Assembly (NCBI GenBank): GCA_900769985.1
Contig: CAAGIS010000186.1
Coordinates: forward strand, 1-58,999
Origin: Spirochaetia bacterium
GTDB taxonomy: Bacteria; Spirochaetota; Spirochaetia; Treponematales; Treponemataceae
DNA length: 58,999 nt
Direction of reading: 5' to 3'
The position numbers were made by a program, and so were the translations under genes. The notes under the pieces were generated by a model. That model was not told where the DNA came from, did no database searches, and was given only the letters and a program-made list of their open reading frames with translations. Positions 10,304-19,312 of the stretch are shown in pieces; positions within the stretch are counted from its first letter, which is position 1; each line of letters opens with the position of its first letter.

Positions 10304-11344
10304 TTACTTACCTCTTCCTGTTATTTCTTTATCATTTTTTATTTTTTTTTCTGAAGTCTTTTCGTTTTCCCACTTTGCAAGTGTTTTCAGAAGAGATGCA
10401 GAATCATTACAGCCGATAGTTTTTAGCCATTTTGAAAAATTTTCTTTATTCTTTTCAGGAACACGCTGAATGAGATAATTTGCAAGAATTAAAGGCTTAT
10501 CCTTAAACTGTTCAAGAGAACTGAATGACTGATAAATCTTCTTAAAGTTTTTATCAGAGACCTCAAACTCAAGAGAATCTATTTTTTTCTTTTTTTCATT
10601 TTGTTTTTCAAAATCTTTAATTAAAGTAAAAAGTCCGCCGCGTTCTTTAAAATAAAACCTGTATTTTTCCGGCACAATTTTCTGATAACGAATATTAATG
10701 TAGGTTCTTGCCGTTTCTATATAATTTTCCCGGTTTGGATTATTCTTAAAAATTTTATTGATGCTCATAATGTTTGAGAGGAGTTCTTCAAATTCTTTTG
10801 GCGGTTTTCCTGTTTTCGGGCTTGGAAGGTCAATCAAGTCTTTTATACATTTTGAAGAAATATCTTCTTTAAAATTAATTGAACTAAAAAGACCGTTAAA
10901 ATCTCCAAAATAATCAAGAATTTTTTCCTGTGCAGGAGAAAGATTTGCATCCGTTACAAATAATGAAGAATTAAGTTGTTTATTCAGTTCTTCTTTAAAC
11001 TGAAGTTCATTTTTATCAGAATTTCCGATTTCATTCATTGCAAGCAAAAGATTCTTCTCTTTATTTTGAAAAGAATATAAATCCTGCTTTTTTCGATATT
11101 CATTTCTGATTTCTCCCAGACTTTTTGTTTCCTTGATGATAACAAGGTCTTTACCATATTCATCCTTTATCACGGTATTATACGGAAGAGGTTTCAGTCC
11201 TTTTTTAATTCTTTCCTGGTTCTTCAAAGCCTGAATTTTTATGTCTTCCATCGCCTCTGCAATAGCAGACTGTGCTTTTAATTCGCCGTCCATAGAACCT
11301 TTTATAGAATGCAGATTTGTATTTACATTTAAAATCAAATTCAT
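10304..11344 (-). CDS. Conjugative-element protein with shared C-terminal module, function unknown
   Basis: 346 residues, lysine-rich, with no recognised catalytic motif. The N-terminal 100 residues are helical and charged. The C-terminus has the shared core FSKWLKTIGCNDSASLLKTL at 303-322, a following AKWENEK, and a basic tail ending in TGRGK. The same core occurs in the proteins at 8373, 16662, 18487, 19313 and 51450, which supports membership in one family of element cargo. The start at 11344 is supported by GAGGAATAAACT just upstream, a variant of the leader seen at many genes here. The GGAAGAGG within the last codons serves the next gene. I do not recognise the family. Confidence 0.7.
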   Translation of the reverse strand: MNLILNVNTNLHSIKGSMDGELKAQSAIAEAMEDIKIQALKNQERIKKGLKPLPYNTVIKDEYGKDLVIIKETKSLGEIRNEYRKKQDLYSFQNKEKNLLLAMNEIGNSDKNELQFKEELNKQLNSSLFVTDANLSPAQEKILDYFGDFNGLFSSINFKEDISSKCIKDLIDLPSPKTGKPPKEFEELLSNIMSINKIFKNNPNRENYIETARTYINIRYQKIVPEKYRFYFKERGGLFTLIKDFEKQNEKKKKIDSLEFEVSDKNFKKIYQSFSSLEQFKDKPLILANYLIQRVPEKNKENFSKWLKTIGCNDSASLLKTLAKWENEKTSEKKIKNDKEITGRGK

Positions 11345-11381
11345 AGTTTATTCCTCATAAAAATAAAAAATACTGGAACTG

Positions 11382-11978
11382 CTATCGTTCTATCTCGTAA
11401 GATTTTTGCAGCTTTTTCTGAGCTTGTTGAAACTGGTGGTCTTTTTCCTGACGGTAGACAAACATCAAAGTAGTGTTCAACCTGTCTTTATCAGTTTTGT
11501 CATTCTGATAAAAACCTGCACATTCACGCTGATTTTCAAGCATGGCAACCTTTAATTTTGAATTGATTTCGTCTTTTGCTTCTTTTACAACCCAGTTATC
11601 AGTTAATTCTTTTGCAACATCAAAAGCGGTTTTATCAGGAAAAAAATCCATCTGCTGCACAAGATTTTTCTTGAACTGTGACCAGTTTTTTATTGGAGAT
11701 GGGTCATGTATGCCTTTTTTTATACTTTCACAGAACTGCTTAACAATTTCTTTTCTTTTGTTGATAGCCTCTTCGGTCCAGCCATCAATTTCATTAATTT
11801 GTTTTCCATATTTGTTAAGAAGTTCAGTACTAAAATTATTTGTTTCTGAAACACCATTACCATAAAAAAAGCGGATACCGTTTGCTTCGTAAATATCGAA
11901 GCAGTTCCAATAATTTGCTCCTTCATATTCACCGATTTTTTTCCATATCTTTAATGATATGCTGCCCTTCGTATTCAT
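11382..11978 (-). CDS. Polyvalent-type protein fragment, probably the 3' part of a frameshifted gene
   Basis: 198 residues as an open frame, but the first 14 or so codons overlap, in another frame, the 37-residue ORF at 11929-12042. Recognisable protein-like sequence starts around KIGEYEGANYWNCFDIYEANG. Joining the two frames by removing one base from the A7 run (11936-11942 on the reverse strand) gives a smooth protein of about 218 residues that begins at the well-placed ATG at 12042. No good ribosome binding site precedes 11978. The C-terminus is helical, ending in KSYEIER. No known family was recognised, although the FDIYEANGIRFFYGNG region resembles small domains seen in polyvalent proteins. 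Either the gene is broken, or the sequence has a homopolymer error, or it uses programmed frameshifting. Confidence 0.55.
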   Translation of the reverse strand: MNTKGSISLKIWKKIGEYEGANYWNCFDIYEANGIRFFYGNGVSETNNFSTELLNKYGKQINEIDGWTEEAINKRKEIVKQFCESIKKGIHDPSPIKNWSQFKKNLVQQMDFFPDKTAFDVAKELTDNWVVKEAKDEINSKLKVAMLENQRECAGFYQNDKTDKDRLNTTLMFVYRQEKDHQFQQAQKKLQKSYEIER

Positions 11979-12042
11979 TACAAAGAGATACGATTATTTT
12001 ATCTGTTTTATAAGCATCTGCTTTTGAAAACTTTGGAGTCAT
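11929..12042 (-). CDS. Short ORF, probable 5' part of the frameshifted gene 11382-11978
   Basis: 37 codons from an ATG at 12042 that sits two bases past the stop of the ComM-like gene and has GGAAGGGAGG as its ribosome binding site. The encoded peptide begins MTPKFSKADAYK and ends within the A7 run that separates it from the downstream frame. The strong ribosome binding site and coupling to the upstream gene argue that this is the true translation start of the gene and that the longer frame downstream is its continuation. Confidence 0.55.
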   Translation of the reverse strand: MTPKFSKADAYKTDKIIVSLCNEYEGQHIIKDMEKNR

Positions 12043-12043
12043 A

Positions 12044-14893
12044 TTATCTACCCTCCCTTCCGATTTTTTTTTCTTTATTCTGCTGTTTTTCAACAGAAAC
12101 ACTTCTTCCTTTTTCAAACACAGGAAGAACCATATTGAAAGCTTCCTTTAAGTCCTTTGAAAGAACGTTTTCACGACCGTCCATGTTTGCGATTGTCAAA
12201 GACATACGAAGCATGTTTATTACTTCTCTATGAGAAAGTACTTCATTTTCTACAAGTTTTGTATAAAACTCTTTCCCTTTTTCATCGAGTTTAACAAGAG
12301 AACTAAGCTGATCTTCTGTAAGGTCATTATTATAAGTGCCTCTTTTTCTCTGGATTTCGTAAGCTTTCTTGATACGCTCTCTTGCTTTTTCAACATCGAA
12401 AGTTCTTGTATCTTTTTCATCCTTTTCAACAAACTCACGAACTGCCATTCTGTCCAAAAGAGGAGCAGAAAACTTGTGCCAGTACATATCGATAGATTTT
12501 GCAGAATCAAAACAAATCTTTCCCGAACATCCGTAATTACCGCAAGGACATGGATTTGCTGCCATAATAAGCTGATGCTTTGCAGGATAAGTTGTAAACC
12601 TTCCTGCACGAGAAAGTGTAATAGTTCCCTGTTCCTGTGGTACACGGAGTATCTGAAGAACAGAGCTTCTAAACTCCGCAGCTTCATCAAGGAACAGAAC
12701 TCCATTATGCGCAAGGGATATTTCTCCAGGACGACAGTTAATTCCGCCTCCACAAATGCCTTCAATACTTGCAGTCTGATGTGGCATACGGAAAGGCGCA
12801 TTTTTACTATTTGCATTATTAGGAGAAGTTAAACCAGCTAAAGACTTAATGTGGTTTACAGATTGAAGTTCATTATCTGTAAGGCATGGTGTCAAATAAG
12901 GAACAAGATTCTGAATTGCCATTGTTTTACCGCAGCCAGGAGCGCCTACAAGAAGAAGATTGTGTTTACCAGCTACTGCAATTTCAATTGCACGAGCAGT
13001 CTTATAGTATCCTTCGGGATTCCAGTTAGGCTTTTCTACATCATTTGGGAAAGTTACTTCTTCAGAGACATTCTTTTCAACAGAAACTTCCCTGAAGTTA
13101 TCACGGTTTTCAATTGCACGAACTGCATCACTCAATGTATCGCAGACACTGACTTTAATTCCTGGAACAGAAGATATTTCAATGAAGTTTGTATTGTTAC
13201 AGATTACATGATTAATGCCTGCAGCAGCTGCAGTTTTAACAGCAGCCAATGCACCACGAGCAGGTTTAATCTGTCCTGCAAGGTTTAAACTGCCTAAAAC
13301 AAGAATATTTTCATCAATAAAACTTTTTGGTTTATCATTATAAGATGAATTACTCTGGAATACATTCATAATATCAAGAGCAGCAGCCAGTTCCATGCCG
13401 CCCTCTTTTCTTAAGTCTGCAGGAGAAAACGACTGCAAGATTCTTTCCGGCGGTAAATTTAATCCAGAATTAATAATTGCAGCACGAATACGTTCTCTTG
13501 TTTCTTTTACTGCTCCATCAGAAATACCGACAATATCATAGGCCGGAATACCACGGCGCACATCTGTTTCAATTGTAACGAGGCTTCCCTCATAACCGAA
13601 CGGAGAGAAACTGAAAATACGAGCCTGATTTCCATTCTGCTCCGGTTCTTTATGTTCCTGAACAAAATCTGTAAGAACTCCCGTTTTTTCAAAACCTTTG
13701 TAAAGGTCATTTGCCTTAAGACGTTCATCAATAAAGTCCTGAAGAGCATTAAACTTGATGTCTCCTGAAATATAAGCATTTGCAGCTTCTTCAAGGATAA
13801 TCGAATGTGCTTCCATAATCTGTGAATTTACTGTATCACTGATTACAGCTTTATTTTCAGGGTTTGCTTCCTGTTCAAAAACAGCCTTACCGCCAAGCTG
13901 AGATTCAAAACCGTGCATATCAACAGATTTTTCAATCAGGCGGAAAGCAATTTCTTCATTTAATTCTCTGTTTGTAAGTTCTATATTTGATTCTTTAATT
14001 TCACCAATAAGATTGCTTAAATCTTCTTTTGTGATTTCAAAATCTTCACAGATTGTATTCTGCATTCTTTCAGATTCTGTTTTTGTCATATCATTAATTT
14101 GAGTACGGCTTTCATAAACAGCATCGTTTACACCATCCCATCCGGCTTCAATTCCTTTTTCTTCCATACCTTCTGTATTAAGGTTCTGGAGAAGAACATC
14201 AAGTTCTTTTTCCGTAGGTTTACGACCGTATTTGTCACTGAAAGCATCAGCTACATCCTGTACGGTCCATTCAATTTTTGCGATTACTCGATCCATATCC
14301 ATAGTTTCTTTCTCCAAAATTTTTGATTGTTTTCTTTCAATTTCTTCAATAAGCATCCGTCCGGTTTCATCAAAGCGGTCAAGTTCTGGATGTTCTTCAA
14401 GGAAATCATCAATAGCTTCTTCAGGGATTTCTGCAGCTTCTATATCAATTCCAAAATGTTCCTTTGCATAGCCGGTAATATACTCACGGGCATTATTTTT
14501 TGCTTTCAGATTATTATCGAAAATACCAGCGGTACCTTCTGCACGGACATAAATATCATCCCATGTAAGTTCTTTTTGAACTTCATTTGCAGGTTCAAAG
14601 CCGTCTACATCAAAACCATGATTCAAACACCATGTAAGTACGGTTTTATCATCATGTTTTAAGACAGATTCTGGAATGTAACCAAAGACAGGTTCATCGA
14701 CAAACTTAGCACGAAGTTCATTTTTCAAGTCATCAATTATTTTTGTATCATCAAAGTATTCAGAAACAGCTTTTCCTAAAGCTTCTTCAAAAAACAAAAG
14801 ACTTTCTTTAGAACCGTCATCACTATGAACGACATCTATTGTGCGGCCAGAATATGTATGACCATTAAAGGTAATTTTCTCATCAAGTTCCAT
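12044..14893 (-). CDS. ComM/YifB-type Mg-chelatase-like AAA+ ATPase fused to N-terminal polyvalent domains
   Basis: 949 residues, almost twice the roughly 500 usual for YifB/ComM. Residues 1-420 are polyvalent-type sequence, including WDDIYVRAEG and a DFLEEHPELDRF segment near 165 that is shared with the giant protein at 1-6898. From about 424 the sequence is a complete YifB: the ChlI/Lon-like domain (VGISDGAVKETRERIRAAI, SFSPADLRKEGG, LGSLNLAGQIKPARG), Walker A GAPGCGKT at 650-657, Walker B LFLDEAAEF (D736, E737), then NPCPCGNYGCSGKICFDS and PLLDRMAVREFV. Family knowledge: ComM is a hexameric helicase that promotes branch migration when single-stranded DNA is integrated during natural transformation. 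Here it follows the SSB gene directly and is probably translationally coupled to it. Inferred role: processing or recombining DNA that arrives by conjugation. It ends in a basic IGREGR tail that overlaps the next ribosome binding site. Confidence 0.93.
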   Translation of the reverse strand: MELDEKITFNGHTYSGRTIDVVHSDDGSKESLLFFEEALGKAVSEYFDDTKIIDDLKNELRAKFVDEPVFGYIPESVLKHDDKTVLTWCLNHGFDVDGFEPANEVQKELTWDDIYVRAEGTAGIFDNNLKAKNNAREYITGYAKEHFGIDIEAAEIPEEAIDDFLEEHPELDRFDETGRMLIEEIERKQSKILEKETMDMDRVIAKIEWTVQDVADAFSDKYGRKPTEKELDVLLQNLNTEGMEEKGIEAGWDGVNDAVYESRTQINDMTKTESERMQNTICEDFEITKEDLSNLIGEIKESNIELTNRELNEEIAFRLIEKSVDMHGFESQLGGKAVFEQEANPENKAVISDTVNSQIMEAHSIILEEAANAYISGDIKFNALQDFIDERLKANDLYKGFEKTGVLTDFVQEHKEPEQNGNQARIFSFSPFGYEGSLVTIETDVRRGIPAYDIVGISDGAVKETRERIRAAIINSGLNLPPERILQSFSPADLRKEGGMELAAALDIMNVFQSNSSYNDKPKSFIDENILVLGSLNLAGQIKPARGALAAVKTAAAAGINHVICNNTNFIEISSVPGIKVSVCDTLSDAVRAIENRDNFREVSVEKNVSEEVTFPNDVEKPNWNPEGYYKTARAIEIAVAGKHNLLLVGAPGCGKTMAIQNLVPYLTPCLTDNELQSVNHIKSLAGLTSPNNANSKNAPFRMPHQTASIEGICGGGINCRPGEISLAHNGVLFLDEAAEFRSSVLQILRVPQEQGTITLSRAGRFTTYPAKHQLIMAANPCPCGNYGCSGKICFDSAKSIDMYWHKFSAPLLDRMAVREFVEKDEKDTRTFDVEKARERIKKAYEIQRKRGTYNNDLTEDQLSSLVKLDEKGKEFYTKLVENEVLSHREVINMLRMSLTIANMDGRENVLSKDLKEAFNMVLPVFEKGRSVSVEKQQNKEKKIGREGR

Positions 14894-14896
14894 ATT

Positions 14897-15286
14897 CTAC
14901 CTGCCCATTCCATAATCATCATCTTTTGACTTAGGAGCTTTTTTTACGGTTCTGGCAGGTTTAATAAGGTCGATATGTTCTGCCACAATACTTACAGAAG
15001 AATGAGATTTCCCGTTTTCGTCTTTCCACAAGTTCTGTTTCATTCTTCCGACAATGCGGATTTCATCACCTTTTTTACGGTTATTTTCATTCAACCACTT
15101 TGATAAATCACCCCAGGCTTCTATATCAAAGTACCCTACTTCCTTCTGAGTATTACCATCTTTATCCTTATAAAAACGGTTAATGGCTATAGGAAACTTT
15201 GATACATCGTTTCCGGCTGGTGTAGTTACAGTTTCAGGGTCTTTAACGATGTTACCCTGTACGATTAAAGCATTAATCTGTTTCAT
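14897..15286 (-). CDS. ssb: Single-stranded DNA-binding protein
   Basis: 129 residues with a clear SSB OB-fold: MKQINALIVQGNIVKDPE at the start, then FPIAINRFYKDKDG, YFDIEAWGDLSKW and IRIVGRMKQNLW. It binds ssDNA during transfer and replication of the element. The usual C-terminal tip (DDIPF-like), which docks replication and repair proteins, is absent; the protein instead ends SKDDDYGMGR. The start follows AAGGAGAATAAACT. The stop and last codons contain the ribosome binding site of the ComM-like gene three bases downstream, so the two are likely translationally coupled. Confidence 0.93.
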   Translation of the reverse strand: MKQINALIVQGNIVKDPETVTTPAGNDVSKFPIAINRFYKDKDGNTQKEVGYFDIEAWGDLSKWLNENNRKKGDEIRIVGRMKQNLWKDENGKSHSSVSIVAEHIDLIKPARTVKKAPKSKDDDYGMGR

Positions 15287-15311
15287 AGTTTATTCTCCTT
15301 GTAAATTATGT

Positions 15312-16601
15312 TTATCGACTGCGGGAAGCATCATGCTTCTTTTCGTAGTCTGCAATTTTTCTGTCACGAGCTTTATTGTCCAGAACATCAAGGTCTTTCA
15401 GATATTTGTACATATACTGTCCGTAAAGCTTGTCAGCCTTGTCGATATACTTATCAATAAGGTGGTCTTCCTTTTCTTCATCAAACTTTCTGTATTCACG
15501 AAGCAGAGTCTGGTCTTTCTGAAGGTATTCAATCATGTCATTTTTATTAGGGAAGATTTCATCAACAAAGGTAGTAAAGTTTACGGTATCTCCCGGAGTA
15601 CCGTACTCTTTCATATAAGCAACATAAGTGTTATAGCAAGAACCATACAAAGAAGGGTCTTCATAATCGTTATGAATGAGACCGGCTTCTTCCATGAGAT
15701 GTACTCTTTCAGTAGAATCCTGCCAAAGTTCCCCGCCTGAGTTTACGGCATGTTCTACGGCCTTTCCCCACCACTTTTCACCTTTGTACTGATTTACAGG
15801 TGCATCAGGACCTGCAGCAAGAACAAAAGAAGCATATTCAACAGGATTTGTTTCAGAGTTGTTGAAAAGCTGGTCAAACATTTTATGTACTTTTACTTCT
15901 GTAGAAGACATCATCGGTTTTACTGTTGAAAGAGTATGTTTTTTACATGCTTCTTTCATTTCCATCTTTTCAATTTGCTTTTGATATTCTGCAATAGCCT
16001 TATTCATTGAAGCTGCATAAGTTTCAGGCTTGTTGTCTGAGACACCGATTTCTTTGAGGACATCATTAAGAAGTTCTTTCTTCTCTTTCGGAGAACCATA
16101 TTCTTCATTGATAATGTAATCCGCAGCCTGTTTACAAAGAGATATGGCATGTTTTACTTCAATATTAGAAGTTCCATTTATTTGAATTACTTTATTCAAA
16201 AATTCATTCTTCATTTCATCCTTTGTATATTCAAAGTCGAAGTTTTGAACAAAGTCCGTCATTTTGTTTTTTGCAACTTCAAGGTCTCTTTCAACACTTT
16301 CCATGTCTTTAAGAACATCAGAAAGACGGTAAGGTGCACCGTTTTTCCCGTGTCCGTCTGCATCTACCCAAAGCATAGTTTCTTTATCAGGGTCATAATT
16401 TTCATATAACTCTTTAAAAGCTTCTGAAACTGATGCAGGGTTGTCCTTTTCACATTGCAATATAAAATAACAGTCCTGTCCTGCAGGTGAATATTTTTCG
16501 ATTTCACAGCTGTAACTGTTGCCGTTAGACTCCCAGTTTGAAATTCTAAAACCCAAAGTCTCAATTTTTTCTTCAACATCTTCCCATGTAAGTTTTGCCA
16601 T
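15312..16601 (-). CDS. Hypothetical conjugative-element protein upstream of ssb
   Basis: 429 residues, beginning MAKLTWEDVEEKIETLGF. I do not recognise a named family. The N-terminal 110 residues look like a small compact domain, the middle (about 110-230) is helical and charged, and the C-terminal half holds a Trp/Gly/Tyr-rich domain (KWWGKAVEHAVNSGGELW, then SLYGSCYNTYVAYMKEYG). There is no signal peptide or membrane segment. The tail is basic (KKHDASRSR) and, unlike several neighbours, does not overlap a ribosome binding site. A separate leader with AAGGAG and the AAGTGTACTT motif precedes the gene, so it may head its own transcription unit that includes ssb and the ComM-like gene. A DNA-processing role is suggested by position only. 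Confidence 0.75.
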   Translation of the reverse strand: MAKLTWEDVEEKIETLGFRISNWESNGNSYSCEIEKYSPAGQDCYFILQCEKDNPASVSEAFKELYENYDPDKETMLWVDADGHGKNGAPYRLSDVLKDMESVERDLEVAKNKMTDFVQNFDFEYTKDEMKNEFLNKVIQINGTSNIEVKHAISLCKQAADYIINEEYGSPKEKKELLNDVLKEIGVSDNKPETYAASMNKAIAEYQKQIEKMEMKEACKKHTLSTVKPMMSSTEVKVHKMFDQLFNNSETNPVEYASFVLAAGPDAPVNQYKGEKWWGKAVEHAVNSGGELWQDSTERVHLMEEAGLIHNDYEDPSLYGSCYNTYVAYMKEYGTPGDTVNFTTFVDEIFPNKNDMIEYLQKDQTLLREYRKFDEEKEDHLIDKYIDKADKLYGQYMYKYLKDLDVLDNKARDRKIADYEKKHDASRSR

Positions 16602-16636
16602 AATTTTTTCTCCTTATTTTATATATAAATAAATAT

Positions 16637-16646
16637 AAGTACACTT
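16637..16646 (-). promoter_or_regulatory. AAGTGTACTT motif upstream of the 15312-16601 gene
   Basis: On the minus strand the site reads AAGTGTACTT and is followed 16 bases after AAAGTG by TATAAA, then AAGGAG and the ATG at 16601. The same motif occurs at comparable distance before several other operon heads here. It may be a -35-overlapping operator or part of an element-specific promoter; this is inference from recurrence. Confidence 0.45.
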
Positions 16647-16661
16647 TATATTAAAAAAAAT

Positions 16662-18419
16662 TTACCTTTCCCTATCAGGTTCCTTTACAATGTATTTTTT
16701 TATCCAGTCATCCTTTTTCCTGTATTTTTCATAATACTCATTTTCTACAGGAGTATTTTTAAAACCTGCTTTAATTAAAGTATTCAGTCTTCCTTCAACC
16801 GCTTTACTAGAAGAAAGAAGTTCGACTTTGTGGTAGTCAAGAGCAGAAGGGCGGTCTATTACATAACTGCAACTATTGAAAAAGGAATATCTTTTGCTGT
16901 CCCAGTCTATTAGTAGAAGATTATTAACGCAACCATTGTCACTGCGCTGAGGATTTTTAATCTTTGAGTATATACAGTCTAAGGAACTGTCATGAAAAGA
17001 AAAAGAAAGCGGCTTTATCGAGACAGATGTATTTTTATTTTTTATACCAACAGAATCTTCAAGAAAAGAAAAAGTCTTTTCTGGTGCTGAACATCCGTTA
17101 TCTTTGAGGTACAAATTTAACGCTTCTCTTTCCAATGGAGTTGAACCACCACTTTTCATTGCAAGGCTTAATGCCGAAACCGCATATTTTATGTTGTTAT
17201 CATAATCAGGAAGAATTTTCTTGATTTTTGCAATATAGTTATCAAAAACTTTTTTCTTGAACTCTGGTGTTGGAGTGTGTAAAATTTTATCCATTATTTC
17301 AGGATGAATTTCTTTTTCGATTTTTCCAGCATATTCATCGTTTTCTTTGATGTATTTTTCAACATCATCTGTGATTAAAAAGTTATAACCTACGACAGGT
17401 TCTTCCCAGTTCAATGTAGCTTTATTCAGTTCATAAATTGAAACGTCAAAAACATTGCCTTCAAGATAGTTTGCATATTCTTTTATTTCACCCCTGAGGA
17501 TAAATTCTGCCCACTCTTTTGTTTCTTCAAAAGATTTAGGTTTCCATTTGTTATAAACATTACCGTCTTTATTACGGGCTTCACCTTTCAGCTCATTCAA
17601 AACTTCTTCATTGTCTTTATTTACATAGATAAAACCGTCATTATAGATTGTTCCGTCATCTCTGTCATTTGTAACATGTAGAGTTTTCCTTAACGAAGCT
17701 TCATAGCAGGTAATGCCTGAGTATTCATGAACATTGATAGGAATAACACAAAGTTTTGTTTCTGCCCATTTGTCATAAAGTTGACTTTCTGTAAGGTCAT
17801 CAAGGTCGTTATAAGCATGAATTGAATCTGTATATTCAAGTGAATAGCGAGGAAAGTTATCATTTAGATATGAACTGAGTTCATTACGGATTTGATTCCA
17901 TGCTGATTCAGCTGCCATATAACCATAGAAATTTGAAGTACGAAGGTCGATGACATATCTGTCTGTAAGTTTCCCTGTCTTTTCATCAATGGAAATCCCA
18001 CCGGAAAGCTCTTCACAAACAGAACTACCAAGACTGTCTTTAACGGCAGAAAGAATAGCATCTAGCTCCTGATTGAAAAGGTCTACGTCAAAATGATAAC
18101 CATTCTCTACTGTTCCGGCAATAAAACGTGATAAAGCATCATTGTTCTGACAGTCTTCAAGAGTAGGAAGATTAATTTCAATAGTTCCTTCCATAAAATC
18201 ATGTGCTTCTTTTTCAGAAAGTTCATCTTTGAAAAACTCCTCAAAACTTTCTGGCTGCATATCTCCCAAAGTATACCTGCGGTTTTGTTCTTTTGGAAAA
18301 ACCATTGTTCCAAGATTTGTCTGATATTCAGGTTTTCTTGGAGAAAAAGAATCTTGTGAATAATCATAATCAAGTTTTAAAAACTTTCCGTCATTTGTTT
18401 TAAAATATTTTGTTTCCAT
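16662..18419 (-). CDS. Polyvalent-type hypothetical protein with internal copy of the shared module
   Basis: 585 residues starting METKYFKTNDGKFLKLDYDY. No catalytic motif was recognised. Residues about 130-280 form a mixed domain (RYVIDLRTSNFYGYMAAESAW, then LDDLTESQLYDKWAETKL), and the segment after 300 looks like a second domain. The shared core (LNLYLKDNGCSAPEKTFSFL) is at 434-453, so in this protein it is not terminal: another 130 residues follow, ending in a basic EPDRER tail. The start at 18419 is fixed by AGGAGAATAAAC. The gene has its own leader with the AAGTGTACTT motif. Probably a conjugation cargo or accessory protein; the function is unknown. Confidence 0.72.
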   Translation of the reverse strand: METKYFKTNDGKFLKLDYDYSQDSFSPRKPEYQTNLGTMVFPKEQNRRYTLGDMQPESFEEFFKDELSEKEAHDFMEGTIEINLPTLEDCQNNDALSRFIAGTVENGYHFDVDLFNQELDAILSAVKDSLGSSVCEELSGGISIDEKTGKLTDRYVIDLRTSNFYGYMAAESAWNQIRNELSSYLNDNFPRYSLEYTDSIHAYNDLDDLTESQLYDKWAETKLCVIPINVHEYSGITCYEASLRKTLHVTNDRDDGTIYNDGFIYVNKDNEEVLNELKGEARNKDGNVYNKWKPKSFEETKEWAEFILRGEIKEYANYLEGNVFDVSIYELNKATLNWEEPVVGYNFLITDDVEKYIKENDEYAGKIEKEIHPEIMDKILHTPTPEFKKKVFDNYIAKIKKILPDYDNNIKYAVSALSLAMKSGGSTPLEREALNLYLKDNGCSAPEKTFSFLEDSVGIKNKNTSVSIKPLSFSFHDSSLDCIYSKIKNPQRSDNGCVNNLLLIDWDSKRYSFFNSCSYVIDRPSALDYHKVELLSSSKAVEGRLNTLIKAGFKNTPVENEYYEKYRKKDDWIKKYIVKEPDRER

Positions 18420-18452
18420 AGTTTATTCTCCTAAAAGTATATAACTATACTA

Positions 18453-18462
18453 TAGTACACTT
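18453..18462 (-). promoter_or_regulatory. AAGTGTACTA motif in the leader of the 16662-18419 gene
   Basis: On the minus strand the leader reads AAAAAGTGTACTATAG, then TATACT 16 bases beyond AAAGTG, then AGGAGAATAAAC and the ATG. The layout matches the leader at 16637 and suggests an internal promoter in the cargo cluster. Confidence 0.45.
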
Positions 18463-18486
18463 TTTAATTATAAACAATAGATTTTT

Positions 18487-19311
18487 TTATCTGCCTCGAA
18501 AAACTTCAACATTTCTTGATTTTACAGTCCTTCTGTAGGAATGTTCTACTTCAATTCCTGGATTTAAGGCTTCATTTTTCCATTTATCAAGAAGCCGCTC
18601 AAGGTCGAGTGAATTCCTTACACCAATCTGAAAAAAACTTTCCGACAGTTTTTTCTTTTCAGAATTATTCATAAATGAAATCATAGTCTGAGCCGTTGCC
18701 TGCGGGATGCAAAGACTTCCCTGTTGCCTTACAAGTATCTTGAAATTCCTTTCAAAATCACTTGCAGAATGTTCAAGTTTTCGTTCTTTGTTTTCGGAGA
18801 TAGATTCCAAAAGAGACAATTTCTTTTTATTGACTCTATTTAAAGTTTTTCGCTGCTCTTCCCTTGCAATTTTTTCATAAACCTTCTGAATATCCCTTTT
18901 TAAAACTTGCCCGTACATGGATTTTTTCAAAAGCTCCAAATCACCTTTATTCAGGTGATTTCCAAAAACCAGAATCTGTTTAGATTTAGTAAAAAAGCGT
19001 TCGCCGTTATTAACAAGGAATATTTCTTCACCGTTTTCATTTTTCCACTTGCAGATTGTACCTTTTTCAGTACGTGCCATAAAAGAAAGAATGTCCTGTT
19101 TTGAGCAGTCTTTCATGACTGTCGTATCAACAAAATTTTTTACAATCTTATCCATCAGTTCCGGCTTTTTCTTCTGTATATGATTTAAAAGCATAAGGAT
19201 GTCCATTTCATAGGCAGAAGAATTTTTATTCCAGAAAGACGAAGCTGCTTTTTGCTCCCGGATTATTTTTTCGAGAAAAGCATAATACTGTTTTTCTTCA
19301 GAACGCTTCAT
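18487..19311 (-). CDS. Conjugative-element protein with shared C-terminal module, function unknown
   Basis: 274 residues, highly charged and mostly helical, starting MKRSEEKQYYAFLEKIIREQ. The shared core is at 222-241 (LSESFFQIGVRNSLDLERLL), followed by DKWKNEA and a basic tail with RRTVKSR and a terminal VFRGR. The tail does not overlap a ribosome binding site, because the next gene has its own leader. The start lies one base past the stop of the 2597-aa gene, whose last codons AGAGGAGAA provide the ribosome binding site. The function is not recognisable. Its small size makes it the most minimal carrier of the module. Confidence 0.7.
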   Translation of the reverse strand: MKRSEEKQYYAFLEKIIREQKAASSFWNKNSSAYEMDILMLLNHIQKKKPELMDKIVKNFVDTTVMKDCSKQDILSFMARTEKGTICKWKNENGEEIFLVNNGERFFTKSKQILVFGNHLNKGDLELLKKSMYGQVLKRDIQKVYEKIAREEQRKTLNRVNKKKLSLLESISENKERKLEHSASDFERNFKILVRQQGSLCIPQATAQTMISFMNNSEKKKLSESFFQIGVRNSLDLERLLDKWKNEALNPGIEVEHSYRRTVKSRNVEVFRGR

Positions 19312-19312
19312 T

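Noticed and set aside
12230..13288. Long open frames on the plus strand opposite the ComM-like gene
   Set aside because: They are shadows of a strongly conserved minus-strand protein and lack ribosome binding sites and domains.
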